64,000 nucleotides of DNA, taken from DAISWL01 sp036826375 (GTDB taxonomy: Bacteria; Patescibacteriota; Saccharimonadia; Saccharimonadales; HK-STAS-PATE-42). Positions 8,213-15,871 of the stretch are shown here, in pieces (positions within the stretch are counted from its first letter, which is position 1; the number at the start of each line of letters is the position of its first letter). The DNA is taken from positions 118,263-182,262 of the forward strand of contig DAISWL010000001.1 of assembly GCA_036826375.1 (NCBI GenBank). The letters are read 5' to 3'. Both the position numbers and the translations under genes were made by a program. A model generated the notes under the pieces. It was not told the origin of the DNA. It saw only the letters and a program-made list of their open reading frames with translations, and ran no database searches.

Positions 8213-8743
8213 ATGAAATACATCGCACTTCTTAGAGGAATTAATGTGGGTGGAAATCACAAAGTTGAGATGAAAAATCTCAAGGCGCTTTTTGAATCTC
8301 TTGGTTTTAGCGATGTTTCAACCTACATCAATTCGGGAAATGTTATTTTTGAATCAAACGAGGAACGGAGTGTAGTTCTAGAAAAAATTATCACTTGTTT
8401 TGAAAAAGAATTTGATTTTCAAATTCCGACGTTAGTAAAAACGGAGGAGGAGATCAAAGCCATTGCGAACGCTATTCCAGATGAATGGCAAAATAATGCC
8501 GTACAAAGAACTGATGTGGCGTTTTTATTTACAGAGGTTGATGATCCAAAAACGATCGATGAGCTTCCGATCAAAAAAGAGTTTATAGATATCCGTTATA
8601 TTAAAGGCGCCATTTTTTGGAACATAAAAAGAGAGAATGTTTATAAGAGTATGTTGAATAAACTTATTAGCCATAAATTTTATAAATTGATGACCGTCCG
8701 GAATGTTAATACGGCAAGATTTCTAGCAGAAGTGAAAAAATGA
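8213..8743 (+). CDS. DUF1697 family protein
   Basis: A 176-residue soluble protein starting MKYIALLRGINVGGNHKVEM, the hallmark of DUF1697, followed by the conserved TYINSGNVIFES segment. The fold is ferredoxin-like in known members, and function is unknown. The gene ends with TGA, showing that TGA is a stop in this organism. No clear Shine-Dalgarno precedes the ATG. Confidence 0.85.
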   Translation: MKYIALLRGINVGGNHKVEMKNLKALFESLGFSDVSTYINSGNVIFESNEERSVVLEKIITCFEKEFDFQIPTLVKTEEEIKAIANAIPDEWQNNAVQRTDVAFLFTEVDDPKTIDELPIKKEFIDIRYIKGAIFWNIKRENVYKSMLNKLISHKFYKLMTVRNVNTARFLAEVKK

Positions 8744-8773
8744 TCCGCACCGATAAAAAACTTTAAAGCGTTA

Positions 8774-8843
8774 CTACATTAAACGGATCAACTCACCTTT
8801 TCGCTTAACAATGTTTTTGTAATCCCACTGAATTTTTTCAGAT
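8774..8843 (-). pseudogene. Remnant of a DUF1801-like gene (C-terminal fragment)
   Basis: About 65 bases here are nearly identical to the 3' end of the intact DUF1801 gene at 10212-10637. Read on the minus strand they encode SEKIQWDYKNIVKRKGELIR, compared with SEEIQWDYKNIVKRKGELIR in the intact gene, and end in a stop. No start or upstream domain exists. The fragment flanks the permease gene on the other side from the full copy, suggesting a partial duplication or a past recombination. Confidence 0.75.
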
Positions 8844-8888
8844 TTACCTTAAACTTAAATATGGCAGTTATCTGCAAAGTTATTTACT

Positions 8889-10133
8889 TTAAGCCAAATT
8901 GAACGTCTTAGCAATTTCAAAGCAAAATAGAATAAATGAACTAAGCAGACCCCCTATTGGAATTAGCTTATTTATAATGAAAACGTGTTCAGGATTATGC
9001 TTACCCCTATTATCCCATTTTATTTTTAGTAGAGATAGGTTCACCAAGATAAAAACCAAGAGAACTAAAAGGCTAGTGAATTTTGCGAGTCTTACCAGAG
9101 GAACGGCCATGGTAAGAACAGAGAGCAAGGCTATCATAATAGCGGTAGTTGCAATCGGAACTGATCGGCTACTAAGCTTAAGGAAAAGTTTAGGCATCAT
9201 CTTTTTTTCACTAAGCCCATAAAGTACGCGAGATCCCATCACCGCATTTACAATAATACCGTTGCCTGCCGCTATTATTCCAACTATAGTTAAGAATAAT
9301 GGGTTAGTACTGCTGACGGATTGAAAAACCAATCTTAGAGGAGCGGCGGAACTGGAAAGCTTTTCCGATGATACATTACCCATTGCCACGCCCAATACTA
9401 AAATATACAAAATAGTCGCAACAACCAAAGATACTATCATGCTTAATGGTAAGTTTCTTCTTGGATGCTTAACGTCTTCGGCCATATTAACAATATCTTC
9501 AAATCCTAGATAAGCGTAAACCGCCAAGAAAGTTGCTGATATTGTCGGTGCTACTAAGTTTAAGTTCCACCCAGAAGGATTAAATACTTCAAGATTAACA
9601 GCTGGTCCAGATTTCATATATCCCAATATTATAATGAAGATTAGACCTCCTAGCTCGATTACTGTAAATAAGCTGGCTATTAACGCTGATTGTTTCATTC
9701 CTGCGAAAATAGTACCTACTAAAGCTAAAATAACTATTACCTTTAAGAGATCTTGATTAAGATTAATAACTTCGTGGATATAACCAACCATACCGTTTAT
9801 TAGGGTGGCTGAAGATGTCGCCCCAGCCAACACCATCCCCAAGCCCACAATTATGGGTATCGATTTATGACCGAATGCAGTTTTAAGATACCCGCTAGCT
9901 CCAGACGCCACGGGGTAACGAGATGAGAGTTCGGCGTAGCTGAAGGCAGTTAGTGCTGCAACCGCTGCGGCAATAATGAAGCTAAGCGGTGCGTTAGAAC
10001 CAGCCTCCCCTACCACCTTGCCAATCAGAACGTAGATCCCGGCTCCCACTATATTACCCAGTCCGTAGAATATTAACAGACCGAGCCCGAGTTCTCGCTT
10101 AAGTTTATTTTTTCTAGTTTTTACGTATTTCAT
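8889..10133 (-). CDS. APC-superfamily amino acid permease
   Basis: A membrane protein of about 414 residues with roughly 12 hydrophobic segments. The N-terminal GLGLLIFYGLGNIVGAGIYVLIG motif region (residues 16-40) and SYAELSSRYPVASGASGYL are classical for the amino acid-polyamine-organocation family, and LGFEDIVNMAEDVKHPRRNLP follows in the middle. It probably imports amino acids, which fits an auxotrophic lifestyle. A GTG upstream at 10145 is only three bases past a TAGAAT -10 box, so the ATG at 10133 is the better start. Confidence 0.85.
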   Translation of the reverse strand: MKYVKTRKNKLKRELGLGLLIFYGLGNIVGAGIYVLIGKVVGEAGSNAPLSFIIAAAVAALTAFSYAELSSRYPVASGASGYLKTAFGHKSIPIIVGLGMVLAGATSSATLINGMVGYIHEVINLNQDLLKVIVILALVGTIFAGMKQSALIASLFTVIELGGLIFIIILGYMKSGPAVNLEVFNPSGWNLNLVAPTISATFLAVYAYLGFEDIVNMAEDVKHPRRNLPLSMIVSLVVATILYILVLGVAMGNVSSEKLSSSAAPLRLVFQSVSSTNPLFLTIVGIIAAGNGIIVNAVMGSRVLYGLSEKKMMPKLFLKLSSRSVPIATTAIMIALLSVLTMAVPLVRLAKFTSLLVLLVFILVNLSLLKIKWDNRGKHNPEHVFIINKLIPIGGLLSSFILFCFEIAKTFNLA

Positions 10134-10211
10134 ACTTAGATACACCGTATTCTAACACGTATGAACGGCGTTTTTGAAATATCGCTTAAGCTTATAAGAA
10201 GATGCAATATT

Positions 10212-10637
10212 TTACTTTAAACGGATCAGCTCACCTTTTCGCTTAACAATGTTTTTGTAATCCCACTGAATCTCTTCAGATTTTTGGAGCCACAATTTCA
10301 AATCGTTAAAATCAATTTCAGAAATATTTTTATAGATTATCGAGGCATCTTTGAACTTGCCATTCCCAGGTTTTAGATCGGGTTCATCAAAAGATACACC
10401 ACTCCAGAACATCAATCTAACACCAGGCTTTTGGATGCTATAACCAACAATCGGGTTGCCATCTATAAACCAAACTGGGGATCCGTGCCAAACTTTTGAT
10501 TCGGTAAAACTTAAGTTTAAGGTTATTGATTCTGCCAGCCTTTCGCAGATCAGGCGATAATCGTCTGAATCTGCCTCGGTATTAAACTTAAGGATATCTT
10601 CGGAGATCTGTAAATCGGATTTAGAGTTATCAATCAT
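10212..10637 (-). CDS. DUF1801 family protein
   Basis: A 141-residue protein with the family landmarks SKVWHGSPVWFIDGNPIVGYS and GVRLMFWSGVSF, which belong to the DUF1801/YdhG-like fold. Function is not established. A 65-base copy of its 3' end is found at 8774-8843 on the other side of the permease gene. The gene contains two copies of the AARCTTAA-type repeat and another lies just before its start. Confidence 0.75.
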   Translation of the reverse strand: MIDNSKSDLQISEDILKFNTEADSDDYRLICERLAESITLNLSFTESKVWHGSPVWFIDGNPIVGYSIQKPGVRLMFWSGVSFDEPDLKPGNGKFKDASIIYKNISEIDFNDLKLWLQKSEEIQWDYKNIVKRKGELIRLK

Positions 10638-10744
10638 CTTAAGCTTAGTGTATCATATCATCACAGATTCAGGACACTGTACCTCTAGCCATAACCTGCT
10701 ATAATTAAATTATTAAAGATAATCTAACTCAAGGAGAACTTAGG

Positions 10745-11011
10745 ATGAAAGCAGATAGTAAACCGCTCACAGGCATGTGCCAAAGTTGTATGATGCCCTT
10801 TAAAAAAGATCCAAAAGGATCAAATCGTGAACATAAAGATCACTGCAGTTATTGTTTTAAAGATGGCGCACTTTGCTACTCGGGAGATGACGTCAAAGAG
10901 TTTAAAAAAGCTATGGTTGAGGCCATGGTTAAACGAGGAGAACCTAAACTTAAGGCTAAGTTTTTCGCATTTATGGCCGGATTCGCTCCTAGATGGAAGA
11001 ACAAAAAGTAG
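10745..11011 (+). CDS. Small putative zinc-ribbon protein
   Basis: An 88-residue protein with two CxxC-like pairs: MCQSCMMPF and HCSYCFKDGALCY. The C-terminus is lysine-rich. It matches the putative zinc-ribbon family of short stand-alone proteins; function is unknown. AAGGAG lies upstream, and a TATAAT box is at about 10689. It holds the last AARCTTAA copy before the repeat-poor island. Confidence 0.75.
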   Translation: MKADSKPLTGMCQSCMMPFKKDPKGSNREHKDHCSYCFKDGALCYSGDDVKEFKKAMVEAMVKRGEPKLKAKFFAFMAGFAPRWKNKK

Positions 11012-11025
11012 ATTTGAACTCGCCG

Positions 11026-11109
11026 CTCGGGCTTACCTAGGGAAATTGTGATTATTGCGCATTCTCTGGAGCGGAATCGGGTGTGAATTATAAGAATTGT
11101 AAGCCCGAG
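11026..11109. repeat. Inverted repeat at the left edge of the island
   Basis: CTCGGGCTTAC at 11026-11036 and GTAAGCCCGAG at 11099-11109 are perfect 11-base inverted arms around 62 bases. There is no T tract, so a simple terminator is unlikely. The position coincides with the point where the AARCTTAA repeat disappears, so it may be a remnant of a mobile element end. Confidence 0.5.
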
Positions 11110-11137
11110 TATAGCTGATCAATAGCAATACCGGCTA

Positions 11138-11727
11138 TCAATAATCGGCTGATGATATTGCTTTAATAAGACGACCCCAGCCAATTAATTGACGATACAC
11201 ATAATATTGCTTACACATTTTTGCAACTTTATCCGTTTTTTCTCCAGCGTATACCGCTATACTATCTGTGTATTGGGATCGGTTTTTTCTATGTGGCTCA
11301 AGCGTCATAGTGTGGTTCCAAATTTTTGCTATGTCACCTGTTTCTTTTGTTCCTATGGAATAACAATCAGTATCATAATCTGTATTTACTTCGGTGACCA
11401 AAACTTTTTGTTCTGTTCGGCTGCCAACAGCCAATTTGCCAATTTTTAACCCTCTAAAAACATCAAATGAATATTCTGTATCTGGTGCCCATAGCATAGA
11501 ATCAACCGTTTCATCAGAACCCCCCCTATGGCAATATCGCTTGATAAGCTTAGATTAACTACTGGCCAAGCTATTTTTTTTAAAGTATCTACCTGTATCA
11601 GTTTAGAGAACATTAAAGCAGGAGGTATATTAAATTCTGAAGTTACAGTAACTAAACGTCCTTCGATTGCCTTTTCACCCTCATCAGCTAAATTTATTGA
11701 CTCAATTTTGGTTTTTGGAAATTTCAT
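11138..11727 (-). pseudogene. SRPBCC (START-like) family gene interrupted by a frameshift in a G7 tract
   Basis: Two overlapping frames make up one protein. The upstream part contains VTVTSEFNIPPALMFSKLI and the downstream part HRKNRSQYTDSIAVYAGEK and QYYVYRQLIGWGRLIKAI, which together resemble SRPBCC/polyketide-cyclase-like proteins. The break lies at a run of seven G (seven C on the plus strand, 11520-11526). Eight G would restore one open frame reading AIGGGSDETVDSMLWAPD and a product of about 196 residues. The cause may be a real mutation, slipped-strand phase variation, or a sequencing error. It lies at the left of the island and lacks the AARCTTAA repeat. Confidence 0.65.
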
Positions 11728-11853
11728 AAACTGAATACCTCAACTTAGTTATTGTAAGCTCTTTCTTTGATAGCATAACATATTATTAGGCAATTATACG
11801 TTTAATACACCCAAACTATAGAAACAGCCCAACATGACTACGGGTTTAACCCC

Positions 11854-12033
11854 CTACTTCTCTTTAGGCTTTTTAGGCGGCTTAGCTGCCTTGAGGATTT
11901 TATCTACTGCTTGATTGAACGTCATATTGAGTTTTAATGGTCGTTCGTTTGTGCGAACTGGCTTTGCTTCGTAGTCGTCAATTTGCTTTTGTAGCTTCTC
12001 GGCCTCTTTTTTTGTTGGCTTACTCTTTGTCAT
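11854..12033 (-). CDS. Small basic hypothetical protein
   Basis: A 59-residue lysine-rich protein starting MTKSKPTKKEAEKLQKQI and ending in KAAKPPKKPKEK. The middle carries NMTFNQAVDKILKAA. A TATAAT box ends only six bases before the ATG, so the mRNA is probably leaderless. No function can be assigned; short proteins of this composition are common hypothetical genes. Confidence 0.6.
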   Translation of the reverse strand: MTKSKPTKKEAEKLQKQIDDYEAKPVRTNERPLKLNMTFNQAVDKILKAAKPPKKPKEK

Positions 12034-12098
12034 AGCTTGATTATAGCAAAGAGTGGCGTTATAGATTTTTAGTGACTGCTCATCACTAAATATCGTTA

Positions 12099-12127
12099 TT
12101 GCACGTAAAACCCTTTCTTGATAATAT
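12099..12127 (+). promoter_or_regulatory. Promoter of the first island dehydrogenase gene
   Basis: TTGCAC at 12099-12104 and TAATAT at 12122-12127 have a 17-base spacer. The ATG at 12136 is eight bases past the -10, so the transcript should be leaderless. An AGTGA...TCACT inverted repeat lies about 15 bases upstream of the -35. Confidence 0.6.
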
Positions 12128-12135
12128 AAGCTGAA

Positions 12136-12903
12136 ATGCTCAAAGATGACAACAAAAAGATTGTTTTGATTACAGGATCATCAAGTGGCCTTGGCGCTTC
12201 TCTTGCCAAGGTACTAGTAAAGCTCGATTACACACCCATCATCACATACCGTCATAATGAGGTTAAAGCACGAGAGCTAACGTCACTTTTGTCTAAAGAG
12301 ACTGAGTCTGAGATAATCTGTAGACATCTCGATGTTTCTAATGAAGATGGTTTTACGGATGTATACTCCGACATTATGAGAACCTACGGTCGCCTAGATA
12401 CGCTTATTTGCAATGCAGGTTCTGATTTTTACCATGCAAGCCTTCAGGATATTAAATTAAAGGAATGGCAGGAAGTATTCGGTACTAAAGTATTCGGTAC
12501 ATTTAACAGCGTAATGGCCATGCTGCCTCTACTTAAAGCAAGTAAAAATCCGAATATAATCATGATATCCGCATCACTGGGCACTAAACCGGATCCTCTA
12601 GATCCTGTGTACTCTAGTGCCTGTGCGGCTCTTAATAATTTTGCACAGTCATTAGTTTATTCGCTCTCATCGGAAAAGATACGCACTAATGTAATCTGTC
12701 CTGGTCCAATGGATACAGGACTAAGCTATTGGACTGACTTAAAACGCAGTCAACCTGATATCTTTGCCTCTTTTAAAAGCTCAAACCCAATGAACATGCA
12801 AACTGATGCTAACCATATTGCGGAACTTATCTCAGCCATTGATACTAATGTAAGCCTAAACGGCAATATACTCTACGCTACCGGCGGCTCTCACCTCAGA
12901 TAG
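12136..12903 (+). CDS. Short-chain dehydrogenase/reductase with an altered active site
   Basis: A 255-residue SDR-fold protein. The NAD(P) motif TGSSSGLG is at 13-20, the NAG motif (CNAGS) at 92-96, a serine-rich strand ISASLG follows, and the active-site tyrosine is Tyr159. The catalytic lysine expected four residues later is Cys163 (YSSAC instead of YxxxK), so normal oxidoreductase chemistry may be lost or changed. PGPMDTG and the C-terminal GNILYATGGSHL follow the family. It starts the plus-strand side of the island, directly upstream of the phosphorylase-like gene with a 10-base gap. Confidence 0.85.
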   Translation: MLKDDNKKIVLITGSSSGLGASLAKVLVKLDYTPIITYRHNEVKARELTSLLSKETESEIICRHLDVSNEDGFTDVYSDIMRTYGRLDTLICNAGSDFYHASLQDIKLKEWQEVFGTKVFGTFNSVMAMLPLLKASKNPNIIMISASLGTKPDPLDPVYSSACAALNNFAQSLVYSLSSEKIRTNVICPGPMDTGLSYWTDLKRSQPDIFASFKSSNPMNMQTDANHIAELISAIDTNVSLNGNILYATGGSHLR

Positions 12904-12913
12904 AAATGTAATA

Positions 12914-14272
12914 ATGGATATATCAAAGCTTGTTACTGATAGCCTAATGTCAAGAGAAGAACTTCTTGCATATATGACTGCCACGTTCGCTACAGACCTA
13001 GAGAAGATTAAAGAAGTTGTTTTATATGCTGATAACCAGGTACCAGATACTGATAGTTTAACATATATACCTCATCATCGGCGTAAAATCTACCTATCCA
13101 AAGATGGTGTAATACATATAGCGCCTTCTGAGGGCTTACTACGAGTAGAGCATCTACAATTGCAGGTAGAATGCCTGGCATCGTTACTCAAAAAACCTAT
13201 TCCTTGCAAGGTTATAGGCAAGTATATCTTTTCCGAAAAGGCACAAGAGTTTATAGATTTGCTAGATGCAAAACGGCTACAAGGCAGATCCGTAGACGGA
13301 TTAGTTATAGGTAGCCTATGGAACATCAACTACATAATTAATAGACGGCTTCATTCAGCACAAATGCAATCTGTCTTTAAGGCGATGGATAAGAAAGAGC
13401 TGGGCGAGTATATCGAGTTTCGAGCACGGCAATCAGCACTAGAGCAAGCCTCTTTGACTGATGGAATTATTTTGAACAAGAGTGAGCTAGCTACGTTCCG
13501 AGAAGGTGCTATTCCGAGTAAAGATGAACAGGATATAGTCAATAGTTTATACGAAAAGATGGCGTCAAAAAAAATCGCAAGATATAGAGATAATTTTCTG
13601 AATAATGACGAAGCAAAGGAGTACGCAGCGCTTGATTTTATATTCTTCAAGGATTTAGTTGAAAATACCCAAATATTTGATTCAACCTTAGTATCCGAGG
13701 AGTCCGCGATATACTCCGACAAGGGTATTACTTATCAACTAATCAGCCTTGAAAATGGCATGTTATTAAATATTGGATGGATACACCCAGAGCTCTTAGG
13801 TGAGCTTGTTCGGCAGCTGCATAATCGCTATAACCTAAAGAGCCTTCATATGTATGGCAAGTGCGGGGCAATCGGTGACGCACCTCTTGGCAGTATAGTG
13901 ACCCCTTGGCAAACACAGTGGAATGACCATATGATTCCAATTCAAAACAAACTGCAGAACCTAGACGGTACAACTCCAGCCAATTTCTGCTGTGTTCCTT
14001 CGCCCCTGATTGAGACTATGTCATGGGGGAAGCTTATGCGAAGCAGGGACGTTGAATGCGTTGAAATGGAGCTGTATGAAGTTGGCCGCAACCTAAGTCA
14101 ATCGATCGAATCGTTCATTGTATATTATATTTCAGATAGGCCTTTTGACAATTATAAGATAGGTCAGCGCTGGACGTTTTTAGAGCAAAAGCTTAAATGT
14201 ACCAATATACTTGTTGATAGTATTTTTAACTTATACACTCACCGCCATCCACAGATATCACCTGGCCCGTAA
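12914..14272 (+). CDS. Unknown protein with a C-terminal nucleoside-phosphorylase-like region
   Basis: A 452-residue soluble protein. Residues 1-260 are not recognised. Residues from about 265 to 440 resemble the PNP/UDP-phosphorylase fold: MYGKCGAIGDAPLGSIVTP looks like the glycine-rich phosphate/ribose loop, VECVEMELYEVGRNL resembles the ME nucleoside-binding motif, and VYYISDRPF the strand with the late Asp. Such enzymes cleave N-glycosidic bonds of nucleosides. It follows the SDR gene as an operon and its end overlaps the converging SDR gene by 47 bases. The assignment is tentative; the N-terminal half may be a separate partner or regulatory domain. Confidence 0.5.
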   Translation: MDISKLVTDSLMSREELLAYMTATFATDLEKIKEVVLYADNQVPDTDSLTYIPHHRRKIYLSKDGVIHIAPSEGLLRVEHLQLQVECLASLLKKPIPCKVIGKYIFSEKAQEFIDLLDAKRLQGRSVDGLVIGSLWNINYIINRRLHSAQMQSVFKAMDKKELGEYIEFRARQSALEQASLTDGIILNKSELATFREGAIPSKDEQDIVNSLYEKMASKKIARYRDNFLNNDEAKEYAALDFIFFKDLVENTQIFDSTLVSEESAIYSDKGITYQLISLENGMLLNIGWIHPELLGELVRQLHNRYNLKSLHMYGKCGAIGDAPLGSIVTPWQTQWNDHMIPIQNKLQNLDGTTPANFCCVPSPLIETMSWGKLMRSRDVECVEMELYEVGRNLSQSIESFIVYYISDRPFDNYKIGQRWTFLEQKLKCTNILVDSIFNLYTHRHPQISPGP

Positions 14273-14942
14273 TATTCACTGACCCTGGCCCGCATAAGAA
14301 CGCTACAGACTGAGCTATTTCCTCAGGCGTATTAATGTGACGCAGAGGGATATTCGCCAAAGCCTCTTTCTCTTTCTTGGTGTCCATTCCGTAGTTCGTA
14401 AGGTCTGTGTATGTTCTTCCTGGAGATATAGCGTTTACACGAACGCCTTTTACGGCAAGTAGCTTTGCGAGTGATTTAGTCAAATATATGATGCCCGACT
14501 TTGATATACCGTACTCGATCGACCGAGTGACATATCCAACACCCGCTTGAGATGCAATAAAAACAATACTGGAACCAGGCATAAGAAAATGTACAAGTTT
14601 TTGAGTCAACAGGTATGGTGTACGTAGATTAATGGCCATAGTAATATCCCATGCGTCGGCATCGGCATCTTCAAATGTCGTGCGTTTTTTTATACCAGCG
14701 CAGTGAACCAGAATGTCAATATGGTCTATTTTCTCGCCAAGAATACTGGCAAGCATATCTATATTTGCCGCGTTACTTAAATCCTGTAGTATATGAGTAT
14801 AATTACGAGATGTAATCTTTTGCTGGGGAGTGTTTTTCGAGACCCCAAGTACAATGGCACCCTGCATCAGAAACTCTTCCGCTATTGAGCGTCCTATCCC
14901 TCGGGAAGCACCCGTTATCACTACAACTTTATTCCTAAACAT
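14226..14942 (-). CDS. Short-chain dehydrogenase/reductase (FabG-like)
   Basis: An SDR of about 238 residues. Landmarks are TGASRGIG near the N-terminus, HCAGIKKR, SSIVFIASQAG with the catalytic Ser, YGISKSG with the intact YxxxK, VNAISPG, and a C-terminal GQVISVDGGECIS. The active site is complete, unlike the other SDR of the island. The start was set at the ATG reading from 14942, which opens the conserved MFRNKVVVITGAS; upstream in-frame codons run through the divergent promoter region. Likely a carbonyl reductase in the island pathway. Confidence 0.9.
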   Translation of the reverse strand: MFRNKVVVITGASRGIGRSIAEEFLMQGAIVLGVSKNTPQQKITSRNYTHILQDLSNAANIDMLASILGEKIDHIDILVHCAGIKKRTTFEDADADAWDITMAINLRTPYLLTQKLVHFLMPGSSIVFIASQAGVGYVTRSIEYGISKSGIIYLTKSLAKLLAVKGVRVNAISPGRTYTDLTNYGMDTKKEKEALANIPLRHINTPEEIAQSVAFLCGPGSVNITGQVISVDGGECIS

Positions 14943-15024
14943 ATATTCAAATGTTATTATAACACTAGTAGAAAACCGAAGTAGACTAAAACCTAGCATA
15001 TTTGTAACGAAAGGATACACCAAT

Positions 15025-15696
15025 ATGAAGACTCTCGTAAAAGTATGTCGAGTGTTTGATATAGAGACCGCCGAGAAATTGGCTCGACTCGGCGTGCAGT
15101 TCATCGGACTGCACGCTATCTTCGATAGGCCTAACCCACAAAACACGCTAGCTTACAATCAGATAATCAATACTATGAGAGATTCATACCCTCGGACACG
15201 TACCGTACTAGTAACGCGTCTTACTGAGCCTAAAAAATTGGCGCAGATTTATAGGAAAGCCCCTACGGACTTTGTGCAGATTTCGGGGCCATGCCCTAGA
15301 TCCGCCAAAATCAAATTTTTAGAGCTGGCACAAGCCGTAAATAAGAATGTAAAAATTTTCAATGTCATTTCAGCATCAGAAAATCTTAAAATCAACTCAG
15401 AAGATATCATAGGTAATTATGTAGTAATCGATAAGGAGTTCGCAGGCGGTACTGGAAAGTTAATCCCAAAACAAACAGTGAGCGCGTTAACTCATGCATT
15501 AAAGGGTAAAACCATTCTATTAGCCGGTGGGGTTGGTAGAGTTGATGCTCGTCAACACATAGCCGGATTGTCTGTTGATGGCATTGATGTAATGAGTTCA
15601 CTCGAGTTTAGTAAGGACGATAAGCGTAAAGATATGCGAAAAGTATACGCCTTACTTCAGAACGTATGGGGAGATAGTGTATCCGACTCAGTTTGA
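15025..15696 (+). CDS. TrpF-like (phosphoribosylanthranilate isomerase-like) TIM-barrel protein
   Basis: A 223-residue protein. VKVCRVFDIETAEKLARLGVQFIG mirrors the TrpF start (VKICG...A..AG), and ILLAGGVGRVDARQHIAGL plus VDGIDVMSSLEFS mirrors its C-terminal phosphate-binding strands (LAGG...GVDVSSGVE). The catalytic Cys (VKVC) and a late Asp (GIDVMS) are kept, but the consensus VFxxSPR loop is replaced by LHAIFDRPNP. No other tryptophan gene is adjacent, so it probably isomerises or binds a different substrate in the island pathway. The start has GAAAGGA upstream and is divergent from the SDR gene. Confidence 0.65.
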   Translation: MKTLVKVCRVFDIETAEKLARLGVQFIGLHAIFDRPNPQNTLAYNQIINTMRDSYPRTRTVLVTRLTEPKKLAQIYRKAPTDFVQISGPCPRSAKIKFLELAQAVNKNVKIFNVISASENLKINSEDIIGNYVVIDKEFAGGTGKLIPKQTVSALTHALKGKTILLAGGVGRVDARQHIAGLSVDGIDVMSSLEFSKDDKRKDMRKVYALLQNVWGDSVSDSV

Positions 15697-15871
15697 GGAC
15701 AGACGTAGATTGTGGGTTTACAACAGCAAAGGTCGCACTAGAAGGATCAAAAGAGACCAAAAAGCCCACCGAGAAGAAAACAGAAATTAACTAAGATATT
15801 GAATGATCAAATACGGAGGTATGACAAGGTGGAATTGCTTACATACATGCCGTAATGGCATACTCAACTAT

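Noticed and set aside
15697..15805. Open stretch after the TrpF-like gene (VDCGFTTAKVALEGSKETKK)
   Set aside because: It has no start signal and lies out of frame with the neighbour; too little to call a gene.
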